Positions 1 to 6,283 of a stretch of 14,585 bases of DNA are shown here, piece by piece. The first letter of the stretch is position 1. Each line of letters opens with the position of its first letter. The position numbers and the translations under genes were made by a program. Source of the DNA: Candidatus Bathyarchaeota archaeon (lineage in GTDB: Archaea > Thermoproteota > Bathyarchaeia > 40CM-2-53-6 > RBG-13-38-9); contig JAGTQO010000023.1 in NCBI GenBank assembly GCA_018396565.1, forward strand, positions 4,751 to 19,335. Direction: 5' to 3'. The notes under the pieces were generated by a model. It was not told the DNA's origin. It saw only the letters and a list, made by a program, of their open reading frames with translations, and did not search any database.

Positions 1-690
1 CTTCAGGATGGTGACCAGTTCACTTGAAGAGTATGGGTCCAATTTTATGAAGTTCTGTTGGAGGGTGCTCGCCGCGCTCCTATCAAGCAGCCCCAGATAT
101 TTTGGCTCCCTCAACATGCATATCAGGGAGACCCTCACAGGCTCGGTGGCCCGCTCCTCCTGAATCCTTGTTAGAATGTATAGTGCTGAATGGTCTATCT
201 CGAGTAGGGCCTCAAGCTCATCCAAAGCCAGTATGAGGAATATGTCTCTCTCATCTAGGATACTCATTATGTTTTTCAACAATTCTTCAGATGAGAAACC
301 TCTTCTAGGAAAATGCTCCTTGAGCTTCCCCATCACCTTCATCAAAACTGCAAATAGACTTCCCTTACATTCACGGCAGTTTACATGTATGTAATGTAAC
401 TTTATCCTCTTCTGCTTTGCAACTCTTGTTATGTCCATACCGAACTTCTGGGCGATGACTGTCTTACCGACGCCTACAGGACCAGTTATTATGACCCTAT
501 GGCCCATGGATCCAGGTGTCTCCAATACAGACCTGAAAAGATGAGCTAGGAATGTCAGTTCATCCTCCCTATGTGGGAGTCTTGAGGGAATGTAATCGAT
601 AGATAGTGGGGCCTCGTCTTTAAAGACTGTTGGTCTGAGTAGGATTTGTCCTAAAAAGTCCTCCCCGTAATCAGCCAGGTTACCAGCCGT
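1..690 (-). CDS. Orc1/Cdc6-like AAA+ ATPase, N-terminal part (runs off left edge)
   Basis: 230 codons of an archaeal Orc1/Cdc6-type replication initiator or paralogue; the lid and winged-helix DNA-binding domains would lie beyond the window edge. Family members bind origin DNA and load the MCM helicase. Residues 19-45 match the family N-terminus (RPTVFKDEAPLSIDYIP, then LPHRED). Walker A is GPVGVGKT (70-77) and Walker B is LALDELEAL (154-162). The sensor-1 stretch, usually like SLIGISND, reads SLICMLRE (188-195), so the conserved Asn is missing. No ATG, GTG or TTG lies between the in-frame stop at 697-699 and the conserved N-terminus. The best-placed start is ACG at 688-690, 6 nt after GGTGA (697-701), so the start is either non-canonical or a one-base error for ATG. 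Family call is firm; function as an active initiator is uncertain. Confidence 0.85.
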
Positions 691-736
691 AAGATTTCAC
701 CTTTCACAGGTTCAGCATAACATTTTCATTTCGAGA

Positions 737-744
737 ATATAAAT
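737..744 (-). promoter_or_regulatory. TATA box of the Orc1/Cdc6-like gene
   Basis: On the minus strand TTTATATT predicts a transcript starting near 711-714. That leaves a leader of about 22 nt carrying GGTGA (697-701) before codon 690. The tidy spacing of TATA box, GGTGA and ACG is the main argument for starting translation at 690. Confidence 0.6.
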
Positions 745-847
745 GGTAGAGGAAGGTTAAACTGTCGATACCGACCGCACTCAGAATCGAATTCGGTAGG
801 CACTCCCTCAAGGGATCATATGTTTGAAAGAGACGCTCAGACAACGT

Positions 848-1366
848 TCAGGTCTCGTCGATCCTGCGTAAGAAGTAGATTGAGTATAGGGAAGTGGCGA
901 AGATCAGTAGGACAATCTTGCTGGCGTAGACTATCGACACGGCTGTCTGCGGGTTTGGAAACTTGTTGACCAATATGTCTGGATTTGCCACGCCTGTGGT
1001 GGCCATCAGGGCTCCCCAGAGGGTGAAGTTGAAGAACAATTCATAGAGGGATGCGGTTGCTACTAGAAAAGAGATTATCATAAGAAATCTTCTCACATCA
1101 CTGCTCAGTGATGCTATCCTCCCTTGGAAATGTTGGATGAGCGAGGCGTAGAATAAAAAGAGAAGGATGAAGATCAAGGTTATGGGTTTGAACTGAATGA
1201 ACATTATAGGTGCCCACTCATCGAGTATGAACTGTTCACCGTAATATGAGGGGGTAGGGTATCTCAAAACATAGTAGGCGGCCAATCCTGAGGCTGCTAT
1301 TCCGCAGCATGCTGAGAAGAGTAGCCATTTCAACCTACATGCTTTCGGGAACCATTTTGCAGACAT
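848..1366 (-). CDS. Four-helix membrane protein of unknown function
   Basis: I do not recognise this 172-residue protein. It has four likely membrane segments, at about residues 12-33, 61-80, 93-117 and 143-165, with a short positive N-terminus (AKWFPKACRLK) and a charged C-terminus (FLRRIDET). There is a roughly 27-residue polar loop after helix 1 and another after helix 3 (GVANPDILVNKFPNPQ). No catalytic motif or Cys/His metal cluster is visible. It starts 6 bp after the stop of the HypE-like gene, with a GGAGGGAG stretch just before the start that overlaps the end of that gene. The two are therefore probably translated from one mRNA and may work together. Hydrophobic topology and spacing are seen; any function is open. 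Confidence 0.75.
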   Translation of the reverse strand: MSAKWFPKACRLKWLLFSACCGIAASGLAAYYVLRYPTPSYYGEQFILDEWAPIMFIQFKPITLIFILLFLFYASLIQHFQGRIASLSSDVRRFLMIISFLVATASLYELFFNFTLWGALMATTGVANPDILVNKFPNPQTAVSIVYASKIVLLIFATSLYSIYFLRRIDET

Positions 1367-1372
1367 AAAATT

Positions 1373-2470
1373 CTACTCTCCCTCCAACCTTTTAAATAAG
1401 GTATACACCTCATCTGGGAATGGGGGTTTAAGGTCCGCTGAACCGCCATCTCTATAAACTATCTTCCTACCTTTCTTTATGTCTGTAAATTCACCTATCA
1501 AAGTTGCTTCGATGCCCTTCTTTGAGAGTCTCGAGATTATTCTTTCAGATGATGATGGTCTTGCAGCTATTAGGAGGGAACCTGAACTCATCATTCTTAG
1601 AGGGTTGAGACCTAGAGCCTTCGAAACAGCTTTCGTCTCATTCAGAATGGGAATGTCCTCGCCAAATATTTTGACACCTAGGCCTGACGCTTCTGCAAAC
1701 TCCCAAACTCCACATAGAACACCCCCCTCAGTTGGATCATGCATTGCATGGACACCCCCAGCATCCAGAGCAGTCAAGGCGTCCTCGACGACGCTTATTC
1801 TTCTGTAAAGGAGTTGTGCCCTCCTGATAGTTGCCGAATCCAAATGTTCCTTTAAAAGTTCGGCGAAGTCCGTAGCGATTATAGCTGTTCCCTCTATCCC
1901 TGAGCTCTTGGTGACTATAAGAGAGTCGCCAGCCTCAGCCCCTGAGGAGGAGAAGTATCTCCCACGCTCAGCCTCCCCAACCATGAAGCCGACGATTACG
2001 GGTCTGTTGATCACTGAAGTAACCTCAGAATGTCCACCGGCGACGGTTACTCTTAATGAGAGGCATGCCCGATGAATCTGCCTCATAATTTCGCGTAAGG
2101 TATCTTCACTCGAATTCTCAGGCAACATTATTGAGCATAGGTACCATTTAGGTCTAGCCCCCCTTGTCGCAACATCATTAGCATTTATATGGACTGAGAG
2201 CCAGCCTAAATTCTTCAGGGCGCCGGTTACGGGATCAGTTGATAGGATTGTCAGTCGGCCACCGGCTTTGGCGACAGCCGCATCCTCCCCTATCCCCGGT
2301 CCGACCAATAGCCTGCTATCTGGCATGCCCAGATTTCTGAAGACTATTCTCCTCAGGCTCGATACAGGAACCTTACCAACTGGGAGTCTACACTTCATTT
2401 GGTCTCGCAGATGGATCTCGATGAACTTCCTAAATACGTTTGCCAGGGTGATGACGGTAGGCTCCCGCAC
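1373..2470 (-). CDS. HypE/PurM-like ATP-binding protein (AIR synthase-related, archaeal)
   Basis: A protein of the PurM/AIR-synthase superfamily, which phosphorylates or dehydrates small substrates with ATP (HypE, ThiL, SelD, PurM). Visible signatures are GPGIGEDAAV (57-66), STDPVTG (77-83), the NANDVATRGARP metal/ATP segment (96-107), GGHSEVT (145-151) and HDPTEGGV (244-251). It most resembles HypE, but the C-terminus ends in RLEGE with no terminal Cys, the thiocarbamate-carrying residue of true HypE. It is therefore probably one of the uncharacterised archaeal AIR-synthase-related proteins rather than a hydrogenase maturase, and no other hyp gene is present. The GTG at 2470 follows an in-frame stop immediately and has GGTGAT 12 nt upstream. 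The family-like sequence begins near residue 25, so ATG at 2398 is a real alternative start. Confidence 0.8.
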   Translation of the reverse strand: MREPTVITLANVFRKFIEIHLRDQMKCRLPVGKVPVSSLRRIVFRNLGMPDSRLLVGPGIGEDAAVAKAGGRLTILSTDPVTGALKNLGWLSVHINANDVATRGARPKWYLCSIMLPENSSEDTLREIMRQIHRACLSLRVTVAGGHSEVTSVINRPVIVGFMVGEAERGRYFSSSGAEAGDSLIVTKSSGIEGTAIIATDFAELLKEHLDSATIRRAQLLYRRISVVEDALTALDAGGVHAMHDPTEGGVLCGVWEFAEASGLGVKIFGEDIPILNETKAVSKALGLNPLRMMSSGSLLIAARPSSSERIISRLSKKGIEATLIGEFTDIKKGRKIVYRDGGSADLKPPFPDEVYTLFKRLEGE

Positions 2471-2824
2471 TCAAGATCTAAATCACCAGCTCATTTGGGC
2501 CAGACTCGTCATCGCCTACCTCCATTGATATTTGGGAAGCATGTTCTTAGGTGTTTCGTAGACTGACACCTATGCTAGGAAGATACCTAAGGACGCATAA
2601 AGTCCTCATAGTCGTGTTAATGCCATGTTCACCGCGCCAATTTAGGCTTAAGGATTAAGGGCTGGTCTAAACATATTTCGATCAGAGTTTATTAGACAAC
2701 TCTATAGGTTGCTGGATATGCAGATGCTAGGATCAGTGAGACATCCTTTCCCATCGGTTAGTCTAAATCCGTATATACGTGTTTATATCTCCCACTCAGA
2801 CTTCGTTGAACTGGGTAGCGGTGA
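2471..2824. other. 354-bp gene-free divergent intergenic region
   Basis: This separates the minus-strand HypE-like gene from the plus-strand UPF0282 gene. I see no convincing ORF or structured RNA. It holds a weak TATA-like AAATATC (minus, about 2530-2536) for the left gene and the TATA region at 2770-2788 for the right gene. Copies of GTCTAA occur at 2665-2670 and 2760-2765, with the inverse TTAGAC at 2692-2697. These could be operator half-sites, but six-base words are weak evidence. Confidence 0.5.
2770..2788 (+). promoter_or_regulatory. TATA region of the UPF0282 gene, with a 10-bp palindrome
   Basis: TTTATAT at 2782-2788 predicts initiation near 2811, giving a leader of about 14 nt before the TTG at 2825. 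Directly upstream, CGTATATACG (2770-2779) is a perfect palindrome. It could be a second TATA box or a regulator site overlapping the promoter. Confidence 0.55.
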
Positions 2825-3799
2825 TTGAGAAAGATTGCGGTCGAGCCTCTCGCCTTCGAGAGCCTAGGTGTCAGGTCGATGTCCTGCCTCATAGAGACCC
2901 CTGACGTTAAAATTTTAGTAGATCCTGGGATAGCGCTCGGACCGAGGTTCGGCCTACTGCCACACCCCAGAGAGTATAGAGCCAGATCGCAACTTCGAAG
3001 CCTCCTAATCAAAAAATCGCATAAGGCGGATGTGATAACCATCTCACATTACCACCACGACCATTACACACCAAACTATATCGAGAACGTATTCATAGGC
3101 TCGAGTCCAGAGGATGCTGCTGCAATAATCAAAGACAAGACGCTCATAATCAAGGATTTCAGGGAGAACGTGAATGCAAGTCAGAGAAGGAGAGGCTGGC
3201 TCTTCTGGAAGTTCGCCCAGAAATATTCAAGAGAGATCTTAACTGCCGACGGTGGAGAGTTCCAGTTTGGCGAGACCAAGATCAAATTCTCCTGGCCCGT
3301 ACCTCATGGAGAGGCTGGGTCAAGTTTAGGTTGGGTCACAATGCTCCTGGTAAGCGTTGACGGTTTTAAGATCATGCATGCGTCTGATGTTCAAGGACCT
3401 GTCCTTAAGGGGACTGCAGATATGATACTCCAAGAAAATCCTGAGATCCTCATATTGGGTGGACCACCACTCTACTTGGCCGGAGGGCTGGTGGATGAGG
3501 TTAATGTTAGCTACAGTAAGGAAAACCTCCATAGGTTATGCCAAACAGTTGAAACTATAATTTTAGACCACCATATCATGAGGAGTTTGGACTGCCGTTT
3601 ATTCGTGGAGCCTATTGGGAGATATGCGGAATCGATCGGACATGCCTTAGTGTCAGCTGCGAAATTCAAGGGATTGGAGGACAATCTCCTTGAGGCTAGA
3701 AGGAACGAATTGTATAGGAAGGAACCTCCAAGCTCGGAGTTCCTGGCGTGGACTAGAATGCCGTGGAAGAAAAGGAGGATTGAACCCCCGCCCGTATAA
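2825..3799 (+). CDS. UPF0282 family metallo-beta-lactamase-fold hydrolase
   Basis: 324 residues matching the archaeal UPF0282 family over the whole length; its substrate is unknown. The N-terminus carries the family signature ESLGVRSMS (12-20), DVKILVDPGIALGPRFGL (27-44) and PHPRE. The binuclear metal motif is HYHHDH (75-80), with further probable ligands at His161 (PHGEAGS), Asp188 (HASDVQ) and His249/250 (LDHHIMRS). Family residues NASQRRR (117-123) and GGPPLYL (212-218) are present, so it looks intact and active. There is no signal peptide, so it is cytoplasmic. An in-frame TGA at 2822 makes TTG at 2825 the only sensible start. GGTGA abuts it directly, unusually close but compatible with pairing to the 3' end of 16S rRNA. 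Confidence 0.9.
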   Translation: MRKIAVEPLAFESLGVRSMSCLIETPDVKILVDPGIALGPRFGLLPHPREYRARSQLRSLLIKKSHKADVITISHYHHDHYTPNYIENVFIGSSPEDAAAIIKDKTLIIKDFRENVNASQRRRGWLFWKFAQKYSREILTADGGEFQFGETKIKFSWPVPHGEAGSSLGWVTMLLVSVDGFKIMHASDVQGPVLKGTADMILQENPEILILGGPPLYLAGGLVDEVNVSYSKENLHRLCQTVETIILDHHIMRSLDCRLFVEPIGRYAESIGHALVSAAKFKGLEDNLLEARRNELYRKEPPSSEFLAWTRMPWKKRRIEPPPV

Positions 3800-3866
3800 C
3801 GCCTCTCACGTTAACAGGATCTGGTTGAAACAATAATTTATTCTTCAGTCCACTGGAAACGTAGGA

Positions 3867-3874
3867 TTTTATAT
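3867..3874 (+). promoter_or_regulatory. TATA box of the proline-rich repeat gene
   Basis: TTTTATAT here predicts a start near 3896-3898, about 28 nt before the ATG at 3925. The leader contains GGGAG (3904-3908), 16 nt from the ATG, and a closer GGG; no ideal ribosome binding site is seen. A separate promoter shows the repeat gene is not simply read through from the hydrolase. Confidence 0.5.
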
Positions 3875-3924
3875 GAAGCCTCTGCAATTTCTAATAGGTT
3901 AAAGGGAGACGTGGTAAACGGGAA

Positions 3925-4290
3925 ATGTCATACTATGTTGTACCTAAACCTGCTCAAAAATATACGTATAAACCTCCACCTCAAGAATATGTTGTCCAAC
4001 CACCACCAACCTATGTCATGGTTCAGCAGCCACCCCAAATATACCGGTACCAGCCACCACCCCAAGACGTACTCCTAGTTCAGCCCCCGGAAGTATATTA
4101 TCAACCGCCACCAGTAGAGTGGATCGTTCCTCAGCCCCCGCAGCCGGTTGTATATCAGCCGCCACCATTAGAGTATCTCTATCAGCCACCACCCCAGCCA
4201 GCCATAGTGGTACCACCACCACAGACATACCTTTACCAGCCGCCGCCTATGAGATATCTCGTACAACCACAGCCTTACAAAGTATATTGA
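3925..4290 (+). CDS. Pro/Gln/Tyr-rich nonapeptide-repeat protein
   Basis: 121 residues built almost wholly of a degenerate repeat, roughly Q-PPP-x-x-Y-hydrophobic-x. Eleven PP or PPP clusters start at residues 17, 26, 36, 44, 54, 61, 71, 79, 88, 97 and 106, a mean period close to 9. Composition is about 31% Pro, 16% Gln and 15% Tyr, with few charges and no Cys. There is no signal peptide or membrane helix, so a cytoplasmic or unconventionally exported structural or adaptor protein is plausible. Between the proline clusters sit short beta-prone stretches (YVVQ, YVMVQ, VLLVQ, YLYQ). One exact PPxY motif (PPTY, 27-30) and several PPxxY variants are present. The gene has its own TATA box, a normal ATG and a T-tract downstream, so I think it is real despite low complexity. 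Function unknown. Confidence 0.7.
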   Translation: MSYYVVPKPAQKYTYKPPPQEYVVQPPPTYVMVQQPPQIYRYQPPPQDVLLVQPPEVYYQPPPVEWIVPQPPQPVVYQPPPLEYLYQPPPQPAIVVPPPQTYLYQPPPMRYLVQPQPYKVY

Positions 4291-4334
4291 AAACACGAGC
4301 TGAAACATCATTCAGAGACGGATGGTCCTAACCA

Positions 4335-4340
4335 TTTTTT
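4335..4340 (+). terminator. T-tract terminator after the repeat gene
   Basis: A run of six T on the plus strand about 45 bp past the stop codon at 4290. Archaeal RNA polymerase terminates at such tracts, but six T is marginal and no other support is visible. Confidence 0.35.
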
Positions 4341-4456
4341 GATCAATACACCAAAAGCTTTCTGAAAGATATGGAGGACTTAATTCGAACAAATTTTCCA
4401 GATGTAGATTGCCGCTTGACAATAAAGCACGGTCTAATACTTTTTAATTCGGACCT

Positions 4457-5335
4457 CTAACCTTTTCGTTGATCATGAATATTCCTTGGCTGGGCTCTTG
4501 ACCGTCGCCCACGAATATATCCTAGGATGAAAGAGATTTCCGTGAAGAGTCTATAGATTGGGTAGGCTAGGACGGATATAGATCTTATTTCAGCGGTGAC
4601 CTTTAGGAAATTCAGGAGAAGCTTTATCAAATTCCTTTTCAAATAGAATCTTTCCCCAGTCTCCCTAACCAGCAACCCCCTCCCGTAACCATGCTGATAA
4701 AACTGTTTGCATACATCCTTGAGGCTCTCCCGATGGTGATGGTAGACGGTAGGTTCATAGACCATCTTGACCCAGTACCCCCTACCCTCAAGTTTGTTTA
4801 TCAGTTTCATGTCCTCAGCGTAAGGATAGTCGAGGTCGAAGCCATCCACATCCTCGAGAGCCTTCCGTCTGAATAGACCACACATGGTCGGTTCTGTCGG
4901 ACAACGGACAACCATCGAATCCATGAATACTTGCCTGTAGAATATTTTGAAGTCCAGGTCCCTCATCCTAGCCCAGAACTTACTTGGATTCGCACATGAG
5001 ACTCTGCAACTTACACCCGCAACCGATTCGTCACTTAAGTGTGGAATGAGGCTATGAACAGTTCCGTCATCAATGTATGCATCTGCATCGATAAACAGGA
5101 CCAAGGATCCCCTAGCCATCCTCCATCCAGTATCCTTAGCATAGGCGATGTTACCCTCGATGTCAAGTATTTTGGTGGATGAATATCTTCCAGCTATTTG
5201 CAAAGTATTGTCTTTTGATCCTCCGTCGACAATAACTACCTCAGCCAACCCGTTTCTCAGCACACTCTCTATGCATTTCCCAATGGTTCTTTCAGAGTTT
5301 AAAGTCGCTATTACAGCAGATACTCCTTTCAACAC
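4457..5335 (-). CDS. Family 2 glycosyltransferase
   Basis: A 292-residue GT-A-fold transferase that moves a sugar from a nucleotide donor to a lipid, glycan or protein acceptor. It opens with the typical VSAVIATLNSERTIGKCIESVL (5-26). VDGGSKDNT (36-44) binds the nucleotide, DAD (83-85) is the metal-binding DxD equivalent, and the acidic pair in YAEDMKL (172-178) fits the catalytic base region. A His cluster at 199-201 follows. The C-terminal part is basic, with a hydrophobic stretch at about 253-275 that may tether it to the membrane. The start is GTG at 5335; a TTTAAT box near 5363-5369 lies about 30 bp upstream and there is no Shine-Dalgarno, so a leaderless message is likely. It stands alone, divergent from the DedA gene, so acceptor and pathway cannot be named. 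Confidence 0.88.
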   Translation of the reverse strand: MLKGVSAVIATLNSERTIGKCIESVLRNGLAEVVIVDGGSKDNTLQIAGRYSSTKILDIEGNIAYAKDTGWRMARGSLVLFIDADAYIDDGTVHSLIPHLSDESVAGVSCRVSCANPSKFWARMRDLDFKIFYRQVFMDSMVVRCPTEPTMCGLFRRKALEDVDGFDLDYPYAEDMKLINKLEGRGYWVKMVYEPTVYHHHRESLKDVCKQFYQHGYGRGLLVRETGERFYLKRNLIKLLLNFLKVTAEIRSISVLAYPIYRLFTEISFILGYIRGRRSRAQPRNIHDQRKG

Positions 5336-5595
5336 TACTAGAGAAATTGGCGTTTGGTAAAGATTAAAGCTTCGTCGACGATAGCTAATGGATGGGCTTG
5401 TATTATATTATTATATATTAGTGGGTTCGATAAAATAGGGATAAGTTTTAAACCTTAAATGGACAGGGGATCTTCATAAACGATTTTTGGATGGTCAAAA
5501 GTTGATCCTCAGGTACGAATAACTTAAGGGAGAACCCTCATATCCTTCGTTGAAATAATAAATAACTTATCATTCGATCCCCATGTACCTCCATA

Positions 5596-6219
5596 ATGAA
5601 TGTCAGATATCTAACGGAGATGATGAAACTGAGTTTTATTGAAGAACATATCTCTTGGATCATTGACTTTACCCTTAGCCTTGGCGGATACGGGGTCTTT
5701 GCCGCAATGGTCTTGGAATCAAGCATTTTACCAATACCTTCGGAGGCCATACTGGTCACCGCAGGCCTTTTAGGAATAGACCCTATCACTGCCGGATTTG
5801 CAGGAGGCCTGGGCTCAACCGTTGGTGCGGGTCTAGGATACCATATTGGTAAGAGCGGAAGGAGCGTACTCTACAAGTATGGGAAATATATCCTCATCTC
5901 AGAGAGGAGCGTATCCAGTGCTGAGGCCTGGTTCAAAAAGTGGGGAGGATGGGCGATTCTAATCAGTAGACTCATACCGCTCATACCTTTCAAGGTCTTC
6001 TCAATAGCAGCAGGACTACTCAGAATGAATTATAGAACATTCCTTGCACTTACCTTGATTGGCTCCATCCCAAGATGCCTCACGCTTGCATGGATAGGGA
6101 GCATGGCTGTCAAAGCCAGCTACGACTTGCTGTTAGCGTCAGCTCTACTTATTCTTCTTATCGTGGTAAGTTACTGGATAATTAAAGGGTTCGGTAGGAG
6201 GCTATTCAAAGAGTCGTAA
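5596..6219 (+). CDS. DedA/VTT-domain integral membrane protein
   Basis: A 207-residue DedA-family (SNARE-associated/VTT) protein; relatives act in membrane homeostasis and lipid or polyprenyl-phosphate flipping. The family marks are ESSILPIPSEAILV (41-54), the glycine-rich GGLGSTVGAGLGYHIGKSG (70-88) and the loop SRLIPLIPFKVFSIAAGLLRM (124-144), which keeps the arginine and Pro-containing core of the usual F-x-R-[FL]-x-P motif. The re-entrant loops are followed by C-terminal helices at about 150-170 and 177-195. The ATG at 5596 has no Shine-Dalgarno. An AATAATAAATAA TATA-like stretch at about 5554-5565 puts the transcript start close to it, so translation is nearly leaderless. ATGs at 5620 and 5623, after GGAG, are less likely starts. 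It lies 64 bp before the importer genes but probably has its own role. Confidence 0.87.
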   Translation: MNVRYLTEMMKLSFIEEHISWIIDFTLSLGGYGVFAAMVLESSILPIPSEAILVTAGLLGIDPITAGFAGGLGSTVGAGLGYHIGKSGRSVLYKYGKYILISERSVSSAEAWFKKWGGWAILISRLIPLIPFKVFSIAAGLLRMNYRTFLALTLIGSIPRCLTLAWIGSMAVKASYDLLLASALLILLIVVSYWIIKGFGRRLFKES

Positions 6220-6258
6220 CAATAGACGATGTTTGTAATTATTCTTAATAAGGGATCG

Positions 6259-6268
6259 CGTATATAAA
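6259..6268 (+). promoter_or_regulatory. TATA box before the ABC importer genes
   Basis: CGTATATAAA-type sequence centred about 21 bp before the ATG at 6284. This is slightly closer than the usual 26, so initiation at or just before the start codon (leaderless) is expected. The motif is strong; the spacing is the doubt. Confidence 0.5.
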
Positions 6269-6283
6269 TTACGGGTCTTTGGA

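Noticed and set aside
1373..2470. Calling the PurM-like protein HypE or ThiL
   Set aside because: The terminal Cys of HypE is missing, no hyp or thiamine genes are nearby, and the motifs are shared by the whole superfamily.
2758..3042. 94-residue minus-strand frame across the UPF0282 start
   Set aside because: It lies over a firmly identified gene and its promoter, and its translation shows no recognisable domain.
4016..4228. Open frame on the strand opposite the proline-rich gene
   Set aside because: It is open because the CCA/CCG-rich repeat lacks stops in the antisense frames; its Val/Gly-rich product mirrors the repeat and has no ribosome binding site.
3925..4290. CRISPR-like or tandem DNA repeat
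   Set aside because: The repeat is in the protein; DNA units vary in length and sequence, and there are no constant repeats with unique spacers.
4371..4460. 29-codon plus-strand ORF between the repeat gene and the glycosyltransferase gene
   Set aside because: Very short, no clear ribosome binding site, overlaps the convergent glycosyltransferase end, and no recognisable sequence.
5420..5435. GGTTCGA, resembling a tRNA T-loop
   Set aside because: Flanking bases cannot form a T-stem, and no acceptor stem, D-arm or anticodon arm fits in the AT-rich surroundings.
5616..5632. GATGATGA followed by CTGA, resembling C and D boxes of a guide RNA
   Set aside because: The boxes are only three bases apart, leaving no room for a guide, and the stretch is the coding start of the DedA gene.
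5538..5789. 83-residue minus-strand frame over the start of the DedA gene
   Set aside because: Antisense to a conserved protein, no motif and no plausible start signals.
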